Positions 1 to 8,224 of a DNA stretch of 64,000 nt are shown here, in pieces (the first letter of the stretch is position 1; the number at the start of each line of letters is the position of its first letter). The DNA is from Streptomyces sp. Edi2. GTDB lineage: Bacteria > Actinomycetota > Actinomycetes > Streptomycetales > Streptomycetaceae. The position numbers and the translations under genes are program-made. The DNA lies in NCBI RefSeq assembly GCF_040253635.1, contig NZ_JBEJGX010000003.1:7031501-7095500 (forward strand), in the 5' to 3' direction. The notes beneath the pieces are model-generated. The model was not told the origin of the DNA, did not search any database, and was given only the letters and a program-made list of their open reading frames with translations.

Positions 1-42
1 GCGTCCGGCGTCCGGCGACCGGTGACCGGCGACCGGCGACCG
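1..42. repeat. 7-bp tandem repeat, about six copies
   Basis: Six consecutive heptamers of the form GCGACCG or GCGTCCG, one of them GTGACCG, start at base 1, so the array may extend upstream of the window. It lies upstream of the thioesterase gene. No function is evident. A second heptamer array with a different unit occurs near 12.2 kb. Confidence 0.8.
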
Positions 43-266
43 AAGGTGAGCCGGCGCAGGTGTCGGGACGAGACGTACCGGGAAGCACGCCCTCACTGCC
101 GCACACGACGGAACCGAGCGGAACACGGGCAGCAGGGTGGGGCGCGCGTGTTGGCCGAACGGGGCAGTGGCAAGCGGCAGATGACGCGGCGGCCATTGTG
201 GAACCTTCTGCGCGGAAGGTGATCTCGTTCGGCATGCACCCGGAGTTGGCACCTAAGCTTTTGCGC

Positions 267-1028
267 ATGTCTCTCTCCTCTGGCCGACCCTCCACGCGAT
301 GGCTGCGCAACTACCGGCCGGTGGCCGCACCTCGGCTGCGGCTCGTCTGCTTCCCGCACGCAGGCGGCTCGGCGAGTTTCTTCCGCTCCTGGCCGCAGCG
401 GTTCCCGGCTGATTGGGAGGTGAGTGCGGTGTGCTATCCGGGCCGTGAGGAGCGCATCGCCGAACCCGGCATCACGAGCATGGCGGAGCTCGCCGGTCGG
501 GTGGCCGACGAGTTGGCACCTCATATGACGCCCCGCACGGTTTTCTTCGGTCACAGCATGGGTGCCTCCGTGGCGCATGAGGTCGCTGCACTGCTCGCCG
601 GGCGCGGGGCGGGTCCGGCGGCGCTCCTTGTCTCCAGCCGGGCTGCTCCCCATCTCCTGCGGCGCCTCAGCGAGGGGGACCTCACCGATGAGGAGTTGCT
701 CGACACGGTGGGCGGGCACGGGGGACCAGGGGCGGAGCTCCTGCGGGACCCTGAGCTGCGCGAGCTGTTCATGCCGACGATACGGTCGGACTACCGACTG
801 CTTGAAGCGTACGCGGCGGAGCCCAAGGCGCCTGCTGTGGACATTCCCGTCGTCGCCTACTTCGGGACGGACGATCCTAGGCCGGCACCCGACGAAGTCC
901 GGGCTTGGGCGAAGCTGACCTCGGCCCGTTGCGATGCGCGCGCGTTTCCCGGGGGGCACTTCTACCTCGTCCCCCACGAAGCCGAGCTGGTCCGCGACAT
1001 CCGTGAGCGGATCGGCGCCCTCGGGTGA
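267..1028 (+). CDS. type II thioesterase (alpha/beta hydrolase)
   Basis: Predicted 253-residue thioesterase of the GrsT/TEII family, a cytosolic enzyme that removes misprimed or stalled acyl groups from carrier proteins of polyketide or nonribosomal peptide synthases. The FPHAGGSA motif lies at 29-36, the nucleophile elbow GHSMGA places Ser97, an Asp is at 202/203 (FGTDD) and the catalytic His is at 231 (GGHFYL). The length is normal for the family. ATG 267 is chosen because it gives the usual TEII N-terminus; earlier in-frame starts add low-complexity sequence. There is no clear ribosome binding site, and an AT-rich TAAGCT lies 7 bases upstream, so the mRNA may be leaderless. No synthase gene follows in this window, so the gene is an orphan here or belongs to a cluster to the left. 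Confidence 0.85.
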   Translation: MSLSSGRPSTRWLRNYRPVAAPRLRLVCFPHAGGSASFFRSWPQRFPADWEVSAVCYPGREERIAEPGITSMAELAGRVADELAPHMTPRTVFFGHSMGASVAHEVAALLAGRGAGPAALLVSSRAAPHLLRRLSEGDLTDEELLDTVGGHGGPGAELLRDPELRELFMPTIRSDYRLLEAYAAEPKAPAVDIPVVAYFGTDDPRPAPDEVRAWAKLTSARCDARAFPGGHFYLVPHEAELVRDIRERIGALG

Positions 1029-1103
1029 GGCACAGCACGGCGTGACGTCGGCACAGTGTGCTTGCACCGGCCGAAGGTCGTAGCCCGCATGCGACGCAGC
1101 GCG

Positions 1104-1155
1104 ACGCCACGCCACGACACGACACGACACGACACGACACGACGTGGCGTGGCGT
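1104..1155. terminator. 13-bp inverted repeat with CACGA-repeat loop
   Basis: The arms ACGCCACGCCACG (1104-1116) and CGTGGCGTGGCGT (1143-1155) are perfectly complementary. The 26-base loop consists of CACGA pentamers, six copies in tandem at 1113-1142 when the arm edge is included. It lies 75 bp after the thioesterase stop and could act as a factor-independent terminator without a U-tract. Nothing else that looks coding is seen between 1029 and 1679; open frames there have poor codon character. Confidence 0.5.
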
Positions 1156-1679
1156 GAGGGCCTGACGGTTGTCTGCAATGGACGTTCCATGATGGGCCGT
1201 TGAGGTGATGTCTGCGAACGGGGGACTCGTTGCGTGTGGCCTCGCAGGCATCGCCCTTCCTCGGGCCGGTGTGCGCCCTCCTCTAGCGTCTGCCCATTGG
1301 CGGGGCGTCGCGGCATCCGCAACCGAGCGGGCATCAGCGTCGGGCACTCTGAGCGGGATGAAGGGCGAGACGACGGGGGAGGCGAAGGGGGGACGAAAGG
1401 GCGCGACCAGAGGGCGCGACGCTACCTGCTCCGCGCGGAGCATCCGTTTACCGAAAGGCGGCCGGGCCGTGCTCTCCCTCTGCCGGTAAAGGGAGCCGGA
1501 TGGGTGCTGGATGGGTGCCGGACCCGTTTCGGCCGCTGTTTTGGATACAGGTCTCGGGGCAGCAGAGCACTGTCGGGATGACCGACATGGTGAAAGAGCC
1601 CGTCACCGTTCCCCTTTGTCAGGGGGCGAAACGGAGACGGAGTAATGCTTGCAATCGCGTCGCGCCGAAGGGATTTCGT

Positions 1680-2033
1680 ATGAGCTCCACTGTCTGGGGA
1701 TATCTTCCCGACTCCGGGTACCGGGCGGGCACGACTCTGGTGGGATACAGCGTCGAAGCCATTGACGGGAGTATCGGCAAGGTCGACAAGCATTCCGATG
1801 AGGTGGACTCCGCACACCTCGTCGTCGACACCGGGCCCTGGATCCTGGGGAGGCGCATCGTGCTGCCGGCCGGCACGGTGACCGGCATCGACCAGGAAGA
1901 GGAGAAGGTCTACGTCGGTCGCACCAGGCAAGAGATCAAGGACGCGCCCGCTTTTGAAGGGGACGAGCACGTGAGCAGCCCTGACTACCTTCATCAGGTG
2001 GGAGTTTATTTCGGTGGATTTCCCCTTGTGTGA
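1680..2033 (+). CDS. PRC-barrel domain protein
   Basis: Predicted 117-residue cytosolic protein with a single PRC-barrel: GYSVEAIDGSIGKVDK, then HLVVDTGPWILGRRIVLPAG and VTGIDQEEEKVYV, the usual strand pattern of the family. PRC-barrels are small beta domains used in RNA processing and in stress-linked proteins. ATG 1680 is preceded by GAAGGG at suitable spacing; the longer upstream open frame lacks protein character. It lies at the head of a region with anti-sigma-like ATPases and SigB-type sigma factors, so a role in general stress physiology is plausible but inferred from context. The exact role is unknown. Confidence 0.75.
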   Translation: MSSTVWGYLPDSGYRAGTTLVGYSVEAIDGSIGKVDKHSDEVDSAHLVVDTGPWILGRRIVLPAGTVTGIDQEEEKVYVGRTRQEIKDAPAFEGDEHVSSPDYLHQVGVYFGGFPLV

Positions 2034-2262
2034 GGTGTGCTCGGCGCCGAAAGGGCCGGTCACTGCCGGGGTGGCTGGCCCGCCATCAGTTCCCCCTCCG
2101 GGACGTCCCTCCGCGTCGTATCGTGAAGGTGGGGCATAAACCTTCGGATACGGGGCAGCCGTCGGATCACCCTCTCGTCGAAGTAGCCTTCTACGCGGCC
2201 CTCGGGTGGGGCGGCGGTGGGACTCCGCGGCGTGGAGATGGATCAGGCGGGAGGTGAGAGGT

Positions 2263-2688
2263 GTGACGGGTGCGCAGCAGGCGCCGGTGAACAAGGCGGC
2301 GGAGGCCCGGGACCAGGTTCAGGAGCTACTGAGCGCTCACCGTCCGGCCATCAACGAAATTTCCATGATTGACGCCCTGCTGGTCACCTCGGAATTGGTC
2401 ACCAATGCGCAGCGCCATGGAGACGGACTTTCCGGTTTCTCCGCCCGGATCGTGGCCGATCGTCTGGAAGTGACCGTCGCCGATCGCAGTTTTCGGCAAC
2501 CTGCCACGGCCGTCGGGCGCGAAAAATTTTCGGTCGGTGGGTATGGGTGGCCGATGATTCAGCAACTTACCGCCTGCGTCGTCATTATTCCCACCTCGGG
2601 CGGCAAGGCCATCACGGTCACCATTCCCCTCACTTTCACCGCGCCTGGGCCCAGTGATGTCCTCTCCGGTGTGATGCCGCCGCTGTGA
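2263..2688 (+). CDS. ATP-binding protein, RsbW-like anti-sigma family
   Basis: Predicted 141-residue GHKL-fold ATP-binding protein (HATPase_c_2) of the kind abundant in Streptomyces, related to the RsbW/SpoIIAB anti-sigma kinases. The N-box is in ALLVTSELVTNAQRHG, the G-box in GGYGWPMIQQL, and the terminal strand reads GGKAITVTIPL. Such proteins bind and hold SigB-type sigma factors or phosphorylate anti-sigma antagonists. GTG 2263 has GGGAGGTGAG just upstream. A paralogue follows at 2926, separated by 237 bp. Two SigB-type sigma factors lie 5-7 kb downstream, but direct partnership is an inference. The C-terminus runs about 18 residues past the core fold. Confidence 0.75.
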   Translation: MTGAQQAPVNKAAEARDQVQELLSAHRPAINEISMIDALLVTSELVTNAQRHGDGLSGFSARIVADRLEVTVADRSFRQPATAVGREKFSVGGYGWPMIQQLTACVVIIPTSGGKAITVTIPLTFTAPGPSDVLSGVMPPL

Positions 2689-2925
2689 TACCGCGGCTGT
2701 GACACCGCCGCGCATCTCGCCTGCGTCGGCCGTGTGCTGTGTGCCGCTCTTGCGTCCCGCCCTTGTGTCCGTACCCGCCGTGGCGTCGGCGACGGGGCCT
2801 GAGAGTATTGCCGTCCTGCCGTCCTGCCGTGCGGGGAACTGCCCCGGCCGGCCGCCCCAGCCTGGCGGGAAGGAAAGGGAGATGGCGCCGCCGGCACGGT
2901 GCGGTGCATTGAGGTGGAAGACGTG

Positions 2926-3285
2926 ATGCGGGGAGTACCTGCAAGAGCGGCCGAGGCGCGCAACTTTGTGCACGACCTGCTGCACGGGGCCGGTATCCCG
3001 GTCGATGACCTGGCCCTTGTCGATGCCCTCCTGGTGACCACGGAGCTGGTCACCAATGCCCAGCGGCATGGCGGCGGGCTCATCGGGTTCACCGCGCGGA
3101 TCGTCGACGGGTACCTGGAGCTGGCGGTCGAGGACCGAAGCGAGCACCGCCCCGTCACTGCCGGCCCTCGTGCCCCTGGCGCCACCGGAGGGTACGGCTG
3201 GCCCCTGGTGCAACGGCTGGCCCGCACCATCGACATCGCCATGACAGCGACCGGCAAGACCATCCGTGTGACGTTGCCCCTCTGA
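2926..3285 (+). CDS. ATP-binding protein, RsbW-like anti-sigma family (paralogue)
   Basis: Predicted 119-residue HATPase_c_2 protein, clearly paralogous to the one at 2263-2688: shared DALLVTTELVTNAQRHGGGL, GFTARIVDGYLELAVEDRS and GGYGWPLVQRL. It has the compact core length without the C-terminal tail of its neighbour. The start may be GTG 2923 or ATG 2926; GAGGTGGAAG upstream favours 2926. The family includes anti-sigma kinases that act in partner-switching circuits. The tandem pair suggests local duplication, with each copy perhaps specific for a different sigma factor or antagonist. That pairing is inferred only. Confidence 0.75.
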   Translation: MRGVPARAAEARNFVHDLLHGAGIPVDDLALVDALLVTTELVTNAQRHGGGLIGFTARIVDGYLELAVEDRSEHRPVTAGPRAPGATGGYGWPLVQRLARTIDIAMTATGKTIRVTLPL

Positions 3286-3669
3286 CGCCTTCGTCCGACC
3301 GTGGTTCGGTTCGGACCGGCTGCGTTCGCCCCGACTGTGTTCGGTCCGGCCATGGTTCGGTGCTGTCAGGCCGTGGTTCGGTCCGGCTGTGGTTCGGTCC
3401 CGAGGCGGGCGGTGTCGCTTGCTTGCCGTCCCCTCCGTTCCGTCGGTCGTGGCACGGAATGGAAGGGCATGGCGGCAGGCTGTACGGCGGTCATCCGCGC
3501 CGAGCAGGACCTGCATCCGTACCGGAGCAGGCGCCTACACATGCACCGGGCAGTGAGGTCCCCCGCGGCCGGCAGGGCGATCCCGGTCACCCGCAACCGC
3601 CGTGACTCATGAATGAGTTCGGTCGGGGCATACGCGAGTTCAGCAGCTTTTGCCTACCGGAGGGAGACG
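3286..3669. other. intergenic region with TGGTTCGGT-type repeats
   Basis: No convincing gene is seen. Between about 3300 and 3410 the element TGGTTCGGT or TGTTCGGTCCGGC recurs five times at irregular spacing, a loose direct-repeat cluster that could hold regulatory sites for the DUF6458 gene or be simple-sequence drift. The remainder has no recognisable promoter of high quality. Confidence 0.4.
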
Positions 3670-3903
3670 ATGATTATGGGTATCGGCGGATGCATCGGGC
3701 TGATCGCGGTGGGTGCCATCTTGACGTTCGCAGTGGACTGGCACCTGTCCGGCGTCAATCTCGACCTGGTCGGGCTCATCATGATGGCCGTCGGAGTGAT
3801 CGGCCTGGCGGCCTATGTGAGCATCCTCAAGCGGCGCCGGGTCCAGCCGCCGGCCCCAGGAGCTCCTGTGGTCGACGTCGAGGAGACACGTACCTACCGG
3901 TGA
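3670..3903 (+). CDS. DUF6458 family small membrane protein
   Basis: Predicted 77-residue protein beginning MIMGIGGCIGLIAVGAI. It has two hydrophobic segments (about residues 5-24 and 35-54) separated by VDWHLSGVNLDLVG, then a basic KRRR stop and a polar tail. This pattern matches the actinobacterial DUF6458 family, whose members often start at MGIG. GGAGGGA lies just upstream; the start may be ATG 3670 or ATG 3676, six bases later. Function is unknown. The neighbours suggest a stress-related envelope protein, but this is not proven. Confidence 0.75.
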   Translation: MIMGIGGCIGLIAVGAILTFAVDWHLSGVNLDLVGLIMMAVGVIGLAAYVSILKRRRVQPPAPGAPVVDVEETRTYR

Positions 3904-3962
3904 ACGACACGTTGGCGTGAAACAGCGTCAATCGGCGCATGCGGGCCCGGCGGACCCATCGG

Positions 3963-3977
3963 CCTATCAGTGATAGA
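3963..3977. promoter_or_regulatory. tetO2-identical palindrome
   Basis: The 15-mer CCTATCAGTGATAGA contains a perfect 6+1+6 palindrome (CTATCA-G-TGATAG, 3964-3976). It equals the core of the class B tetracycline operator tetO2. It is an AT-rich island in very GC-rich DNA, 60 bp past the DUF6458 stop and about 370 bp before the GH15 gene. It probably binds a TetR-fold regulator. No TetR gene is adjacent; the only one in this window is 20 kb away. Confidence 0.5.
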
Positions 3978-4111
3978 CGCGCCGGTGGAAAGGGACCAGC
4001 GCCCCAGGCGTCCCGGGAGCCCCAGGGAATTTCTCCAGCCCCTCTCCCGGGTTGCCAGTACCTCCATCCGTGGGCACCCCTGTGGTGGAGCAGCAGCGGG
4101 CAGAGCGCCGT

Positions 4112-4267
4112 ATGGCTGAGGAAGGCAGTAAATGGACGACCACCGCACCTCCCGCACGGCGACCCGCACGTCCCGCACGTCCCGCACGGCAGGTACAGGC
4201 GCAGTGCCCGTCCTGCGGAAATCGAACTGCCTCCCCGAGGAGCGGGTTTCCCGTGGAACGGTATTGA
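4112..4267 (+). CDS. possible small protein with CxxC motif (doubtful)
   Basis: An open frame of 51 residues beginning MAEEGSKW, with a Pro-Ala-Arg tandem stretch (encoded by repeated CGCACGTCC-like units) followed by QCPSCGNRTASPRSG, which resembles a short zinc-ribbon knuckle with only one CxxC pair. There is no good ribosome binding site, and the repeat-rich DNA could create such a frame by chance. No family is recognised. It lies between the tetO-like palindrome and the GH15 gene. I keep it only as a candidate; codon statistics or expression data would decide. Confidence 0.2.
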   Translation: MAEEGSKWTTTAPPARRPARPARPARQVQAQCPSCGNRTASPRSGFPVERY

Positions 4268-4343
4268 CGGCACCGTGCCCCCGACGGGCCTCTGCGCGGG
4301 AGGCCGCAAGCGGACGACGTCGGCGGCGGCAGGTGTGTGAGGC

Positions 4344-6257
4344 GTGAGCGACAGTCAAACACCGGCCTACGGTGCCGTGAGCGAGCGCTATCTCCCCATT
4401 GCCGAACACGGCATGATCGGCGATCTGCGGACAGCCGCGCTGGTCGGGACCGACGGCGGGATCAACTGGTTCTGTGCCCCGCGTTTCGATTCGCCCAGTA
4501 TTTTCGGCTCGCTGCTCGACGCACAGAACGGTGGCCACTGGCGCATCAGCCCCGTCGGGGACGTGGCCAAACGGCAGCAGTACTACTTTCCCGACACCAA
4601 CATACTGATGACGCGGATGCTGACCGAGAACGGCATCGTCGAAATTCAGGACTTCATGCCGATACGGGCAGAGGGCGACCGGAATCACCGGCAGCGGCTG
4701 GTGCGGCGGGTGGTCAGTGTGCGGGGCAGCGCGCGTATCCGAGCGGTCATTGCGCCCCGGATGAACTACGGCCGGGATCCGCACAAGGTGGAATCCCAGC
4801 CGCACGGTGTGCGTTTTACGAGCGAGGCACAGGAACTCTCGCTCCAGGCCAGTGTGAGCCTCCACGCCGAGGGCCAGGATGCGGTCGGCGAATTCGACCT
4901 GACTGAAGGTCAGTCGGCGCTCTTTGTGCTGGAGTCCACCGAACCCACCTGCGCCGACTCCACCTACACCGACCCCACCTGCGCCGGCCCCACCCGCGCC
5001 GAGCCGACCGTCGACCTGGTCGATGCGCCGGCGGCCGAGGAGCTGTTCCAGTCCACCGTACGGTTCTGGCGCCAGTGGCTGAGTCAGTCCACCTACACCG
5101 GCCGCTGGCGCGAAATGGTGCACCGCTCCGCGCTGACGCTCAAACTCCTGACCCACGAGCCCAGCGGCGCCATCGTCGCCGCACCGACCCTCGGACTCCC
5201 CGAACAGGTCGTTGGTGAACGGAATTGGGACTATCGCTACGTCTGGATACGCGACGCGGCTTTTTCCCTCCACGCCCTGTTGCGGCTGGGCTTCACCCGT
5301 GAGGCACAGGCCTTCATCAGCTGGCTGACCGACGTTCTGCGTAAGCCCCGCGACGGTGACCGCGGACCGCTACGGGTCCTTTATTCGATCGATGGAGATG
5401 CCGCGCTGCCCGAGCAGGTCCTCGACCACTGGGAGGGCTACCGCGGGTCTGCTCCCGTCCGTGTGGGAAATGGTGCCGCGGACCAGCTCCAGCTGGACAT
5501 CTACGGTGAACTGTTCGACTCCATCTACCTGTTCAACAAACACGGCGACGGGATCTCCCACGAGAGTTGGATGGATCTGTGCACCGTCCTCGACTGGCTC
5601 CTGGAGCACTGGGACGGTCCTGATGCGGGAATCTGGGAGACCCGTGCCGGACAACAGCGTCACACCTATTCAAGGGTGATGTGCTGGGTGGCGGTGGAGC
5701 GCATGATCAGAATGGCCCGCCGGCGCGGCTTGCCGGGTGATCTGGGGCGCTGGATGTCCGAACGCGACAAGATCTACCACCAGATCATGAATCAAGGCTG
5801 GAGCGACCGGGATCAGACTTTTGTCCAACGTCTCAGCGGTGACCCGGAACAGTCGCCCGAGAGCATTCTGGATGCCTCGCTCCTGGTGCTTCCGATGGTC
5901 AAATTCCTCTCGCCCCAGGATCCGCGATTCCGCTCCACCGTGCACGCGATCGGTAAGAGTCTCGTCACGGACAGCCTGGTATTCCGCTATGACCCGAAAG
6001 AGTCTCCGGACGGCCTGGACGGTACCGAGGGGACCTTCTCGATCTGCTCGTTCTGGTGGGTCGAGGCGCTTGCTCGCACCGGTCGGATCGACGAGGCCAG
6101 GGTGGCACTGGAGAAGATGTTCACCTACGCCAACCACCTCGGTCTGTACGCCGAGCAGATCGGGATGACGGGCGACCACCTGGGGAATTTCCCCCAGGCA
6201 TTCACCCACCTCGCGCTGATCAGTGCGGCCACAAGCCTGGACGGTTTCATGGGGTGA
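4344..6257 (+). CDS. glycoside hydrolase family 15 protein
   Basis: Predicted 637-residue cytosolic GH15 enzyme of the bacterial glucoamylase/trehalase-like type. The N-terminal beta domain (YLPIAEHGMIGDLRTAALVG, INWFCAPRFDSPSIFG) is followed by the (alpha/alpha)6 catalytic barrel. Diagnostic motifs are ERNWDYRYVWIRDAAFSL near residues 291-308 and GIWETRAGQQRHTYSRVMCWVA, which carries a catalytic acidic residue. Actinobacterial members include trehalases and alpha-glucosidases, so the substrate is open; trehalose would fit a stress region. A Thr/Pro/Cys-rich repeat insert at about 202-223 is unusual and probably a surface loop. The GTG start lies in a G-rich leader, and the length is normal. 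Confidence 0.85.
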   Translation: MSDSQTPAYGAVSERYLPIAEHGMIGDLRTAALVGTDGGINWFCAPRFDSPSIFGSLLDAQNGGHWRISPVGDVAKRQQYYFPDTNILMTRMLTENGIVEIQDFMPIRAEGDRNHRQRLVRRVVSVRGSARIRAVIAPRMNYGRDPHKVESQPHGVRFTSEAQELSLQASVSLHAEGQDAVGEFDLTEGQSALFVLESTEPTCADSTYTDPTCAGPTRAEPTVDLVDAPAAEELFQSTVRFWRQWLSQSTYTGRWREMVHRSALTLKLLTHEPSGAIVAAPTLGLPEQVVGERNWDYRYVWIRDAAFSLHALLRLGFTREAQAFISWLTDVLRKPRDGDRGPLRVLYSIDGDAALPEQVLDHWEGYRGSAPVRVGNGAADQLQLDIYGELFDSIYLFNKHGDGISHESWMDLCTVLDWLLEHWDGPDAGIWETRAGQQRHTYSRVMCWVAVERMIRMARRRGLPGDLGRWMSERDKIYHQIMNQGWSDRDQTFVQRLSGDPEQSPESILDASLLVLPMVKFLSPQDPRFRSTVHAIGKSLVTDSLVFRYDPKESPDGLDGTEGTFSICSFWWVEALARTGRIDEARVALEKMFTYANHLGLYAEQIGMTGDHLGNFPQAFTHLALISAATSLDGFMG

Positions 6258-6284
6258 GCCGCCCGCACCACGCAGGCGGGCGGC
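6258..6284. terminator. stem-loop terminator after GH15 gene
   Basis: Perfect 9-bp stem GCCGCCCGC / GCGGGCGGC with a 9-base loop, starting at the base after the GH15 stop codon. There is no U-tract, as is common in Streptomyces. Confidence 0.6.
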
Positions 6285-6342
6285 CCCGCACCGGCGGATA
6301 CTGCCTGGCGACCCGTGCATGGGGCTGGCACGATGAGCGCCC

Positions 6343-7068
6343 ATGAATGATCAAGAGGCCGTCGAGGATCACGCTTTACGTTTGGTCACCGAGCGCTTTC
6401 CGCACGCTGTGGGCGCCATGCTCGGAGGCTCCGCTGCTCAGGGCCGGGCGACCCTGACCAGCGATCTGGACGTCGCCGTCCTCCTCCCGGACCCGGACAC
6501 CAGCCGCCGGGAAGTGATCCGCCACGACGGCCGCCTGGTCGAGCTGTTCCTGCACGCCGTCGGGGACATAGCGAAGTTCTTCGCATGGGACAGGGCCCGA
6601 CGTCGGGGAACGGTCCTGTTCCTCTATGACCAGGGCCTGATTCTGACCGACCCCTATGGCCATGTGGCCCGTACGCGTGAACAGGCCCGAGCGGTCATCG
6701 CGACCGGACCTCTCCCGCTCACCCCGGCAGAGTGGGCACACGGTCGCTATGTGCTCACCTGCTACCTGGACGACCTTGTCGACGCCCCGCCGGCCAACAG
6801 GTACGAACAGCTCTCCCTGGCCGACCACGCCCTGCGCGAGGCGGCGCACCTGGTCACCGCTCACCACGGTGCATGGACGGGGATCGGCAAATGGCTTCCC
6901 CGCAGACTGCTGAGCGCAGACCCGGCGCGAGGCACGGCGCTGTTGGAGGGCCATCAGGCCGTCGCCGAACGCGCCGACCCGATGCCCATGGCGACCGCGG
7001 TGGAGCAGGCCCTCGATCTGATCGGCGGACCGTTGCGGGAGGGGTACACCCAGCGCTGGGACATCTGA
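6343..7068 (+). CDS. nucleotidyltransferase domain protein
   Basis: Predicted 241-residue cytosolic protein with an N-terminal pol-beta-type nucleotidyltransferase fold: GGSAAQGRATLTSDLDVAVL at 28-47, where the GS motif and Asp41/Asp43 form the metal site. The C-terminal helical part (LADHALREAAHLVTAHHGAW, PMATAVEQALDLIGG) resembles the substrate-binding domains of aminoglycoside-type or MNT/HEPN-like enzymes. A third catalytic Asp is not obvious; Glu72 in the strand LVELFL could fill the role. It could modify a small molecule, a protein or RNA; the target is unknown. It stands between GH15 and the first sigma gene with its own upstream space. Confidence 0.65.
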   Translation: MNDQEAVEDHALRLVTERFPHAVGAMLGGSAAQGRATLTSDLDVAVLLPDPDTSRREVIRHDGRLVELFLHAVGDIAKFFAWDRARRRGTVLFLYDQGLILTDPYGHVARTREQARAVIATGPLPLTPAEWAHGRYVLTCYLDDLVDAPPANRYEQLSLADHALREAAHLVTAHHGAWTGIGKWLPRRLLSADPARGTALLEGHQAVAERADPMPMATAVEQALDLIGGPLREGYTQRWDI

Positions 7069-7249
7069 TCCGGCGACGGGACGGCGGGATTTCTTGCCGG
7101 CGTGTCCTGCCCGGACAGGGTAATTCGCGGATGGCTCCTCCGTACACCGGCTGCGCCACTCCGCGGGGTGATTGTTCGGCCCGTATGCATAAGGACCGAA
7201 GCCTCGGGCAAAGGGCGTGCTCAAACGACCTGAATTCCGGAGGTGAATC

Positions 7250-8152
7250 ATGAACGCGGTTTTCGAGGACGTATCGGACGGGAAGCTGAAGCTGCAGAGG
7301 GCCCCTGACGGGCCGTCATCGCGCGCCGGAGAAACTTCCACCACGCTTCCTCCCGTCGAGGATGCCAGGAGCGTTGCTCCTCATGACGCCAAGGCTTTGT
7401 CGCCGCTGTTCTTCGATCGGCTCGGCGAGCTCGAAGAAGGCACCCCCCAGTATCAGTACACCCGCAATACGCTCATCGAGATGAATCTGTCCTTGGTGCG
7501 CTATGTGGCCTCGCGGTACAGAAGTCACGGTGACCAGATCGAGGACATCGTCCAAGTCGGCACGATCGGCCTGATCAAGGCCATCGACCGGTTCGACCGC
7601 GCACGCGGCACGGAGTTCGCGGCCTTCGCCATCCCCCACATCCTCGGGGAGATCAAGCGGTTCTTCCGCGACACCAGCTGGGCCGTCCACGTCCCCCGGC
7701 GCCTGCAGGAACTCCGCGCCGATCTGTCCCGGGCAACGGAGCGACTGTCCAGGGTCCTGGACCGGGAACCCACCGTCAAAGAGCTGGCCGAGCATCTGCA
7801 GCTCACCGAAGAGGAGGTCATCGAGGGCATCACGGCCGCCAACGGCTACTCGGCCATCTCCTTGAACGTGTCCTGCGACAGTGATGCGGGGCCGGAGGGC
7901 GGCGGTCTGTCCTTCGCCGACGTCCTTGCCGTGACCGACCCCGCCACGGAGAACGTCGAGGACCGGTGCACCCTGGCCGCACTCCTGAAGCTGCTCAGCG
8001 ACCGCGACCGCCTCATCATCCAGCTGCGCTTCGGCCAGGAGATGACGCAGGCCCAGATCGGAGCGGCACTCGGGGTGTCCCAGATGCATGTCTCGCGCCT
8101 GCTGGCCCGCATCATCAAGCAGCTCCGCAGGGGGATGCTCGGTCAGAGGTGA
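7250..8152 (+). CDS. SigB/SigF/SigG-type RNA polymerase sigma factor
   Basis: Predicted 300-residue group 3 sigma factor. Region 2 (NLSLVRYVASRYRSHGDQIEDIVQVGTIGL split over about 85-113, with KRFFRDTSWAVHVPRRLQEL), region 3 (LDREPTVKELAEHLQLTEEE) and region 4 with its HTH (RFGQEMTQAQIGAALGVSQMHVSRLL) are all complete. In Streptomyces this family directs osmotic, oxidative and differentiation stress regulons under anti-sigma control. ATG 7250 follows a strong GGAGGTGA. Upstream, at 7104-7118, TGTCC-TGCCC-GGACA forms a small inverted repeat followed by GGGTAA, faintly like a SigB -10 (GGGTAY). A paralogue is encoded at 8683-9543. Confidence 0.9.
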   Translation: MNAVFEDVSDGKLKLQRAPDGPSSRAGETSTTLPPVEDARSVAPHDAKALSPLFFDRLGELEEGTPQYQYTRNTLIEMNLSLVRYVASRYRSHGDQIEDIVQVGTIGLIKAIDRFDRARGTEFAAFAIPHILGEIKRFFRDTSWAVHVPRRLQELRADLSRATERLSRVLDREPTVKELAEHLQLTEEEVIEGITAANGYSAISLNVSCDSDAGPEGGGLSFADVLAVTDPATENVEDRCTLAALLKLLSDRDRLIIQLRFGQEMTQAQIGAALGVSQMHVSRLLARIIKQLRRGMLGQR

Positions 8153-8170
8153 TGCCGGCCGGTCGGACAT

Positions 8171-8210
8171 GCGGGAGGGGCCACGGAGCACATGCCGTGG
8201 CCCCTCCCGC
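8171..8210. terminator. bidirectional terminator, 16-bp perfect stem
   Basis: GCGGGAGGGGCCACGG (8171-8186) pairs perfectly with 8195-8210 around an 8-base loop. It sits exactly between the converging sigma gene and csbD-type gene, so it can serve both. It is the strongest terminator in the window. Confidence 0.85.
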
Positions 8211-8224
8211 GTGGTGCGGCCTGG

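Noticed and set aside
93..1334. 413-residue minus-strand open frame over the thioesterase gene
   Set aside because: Arg/Pro/His-rich shadow of the plus-strand gene, typical of GC-rich DNA; no motif or ribosome binding site.
3894..5273. 459-residue minus-strand open frame opposite the GH15 gene
   Set aside because: Antisense shadow; the plus strand has unmistakable GH15 motifs.
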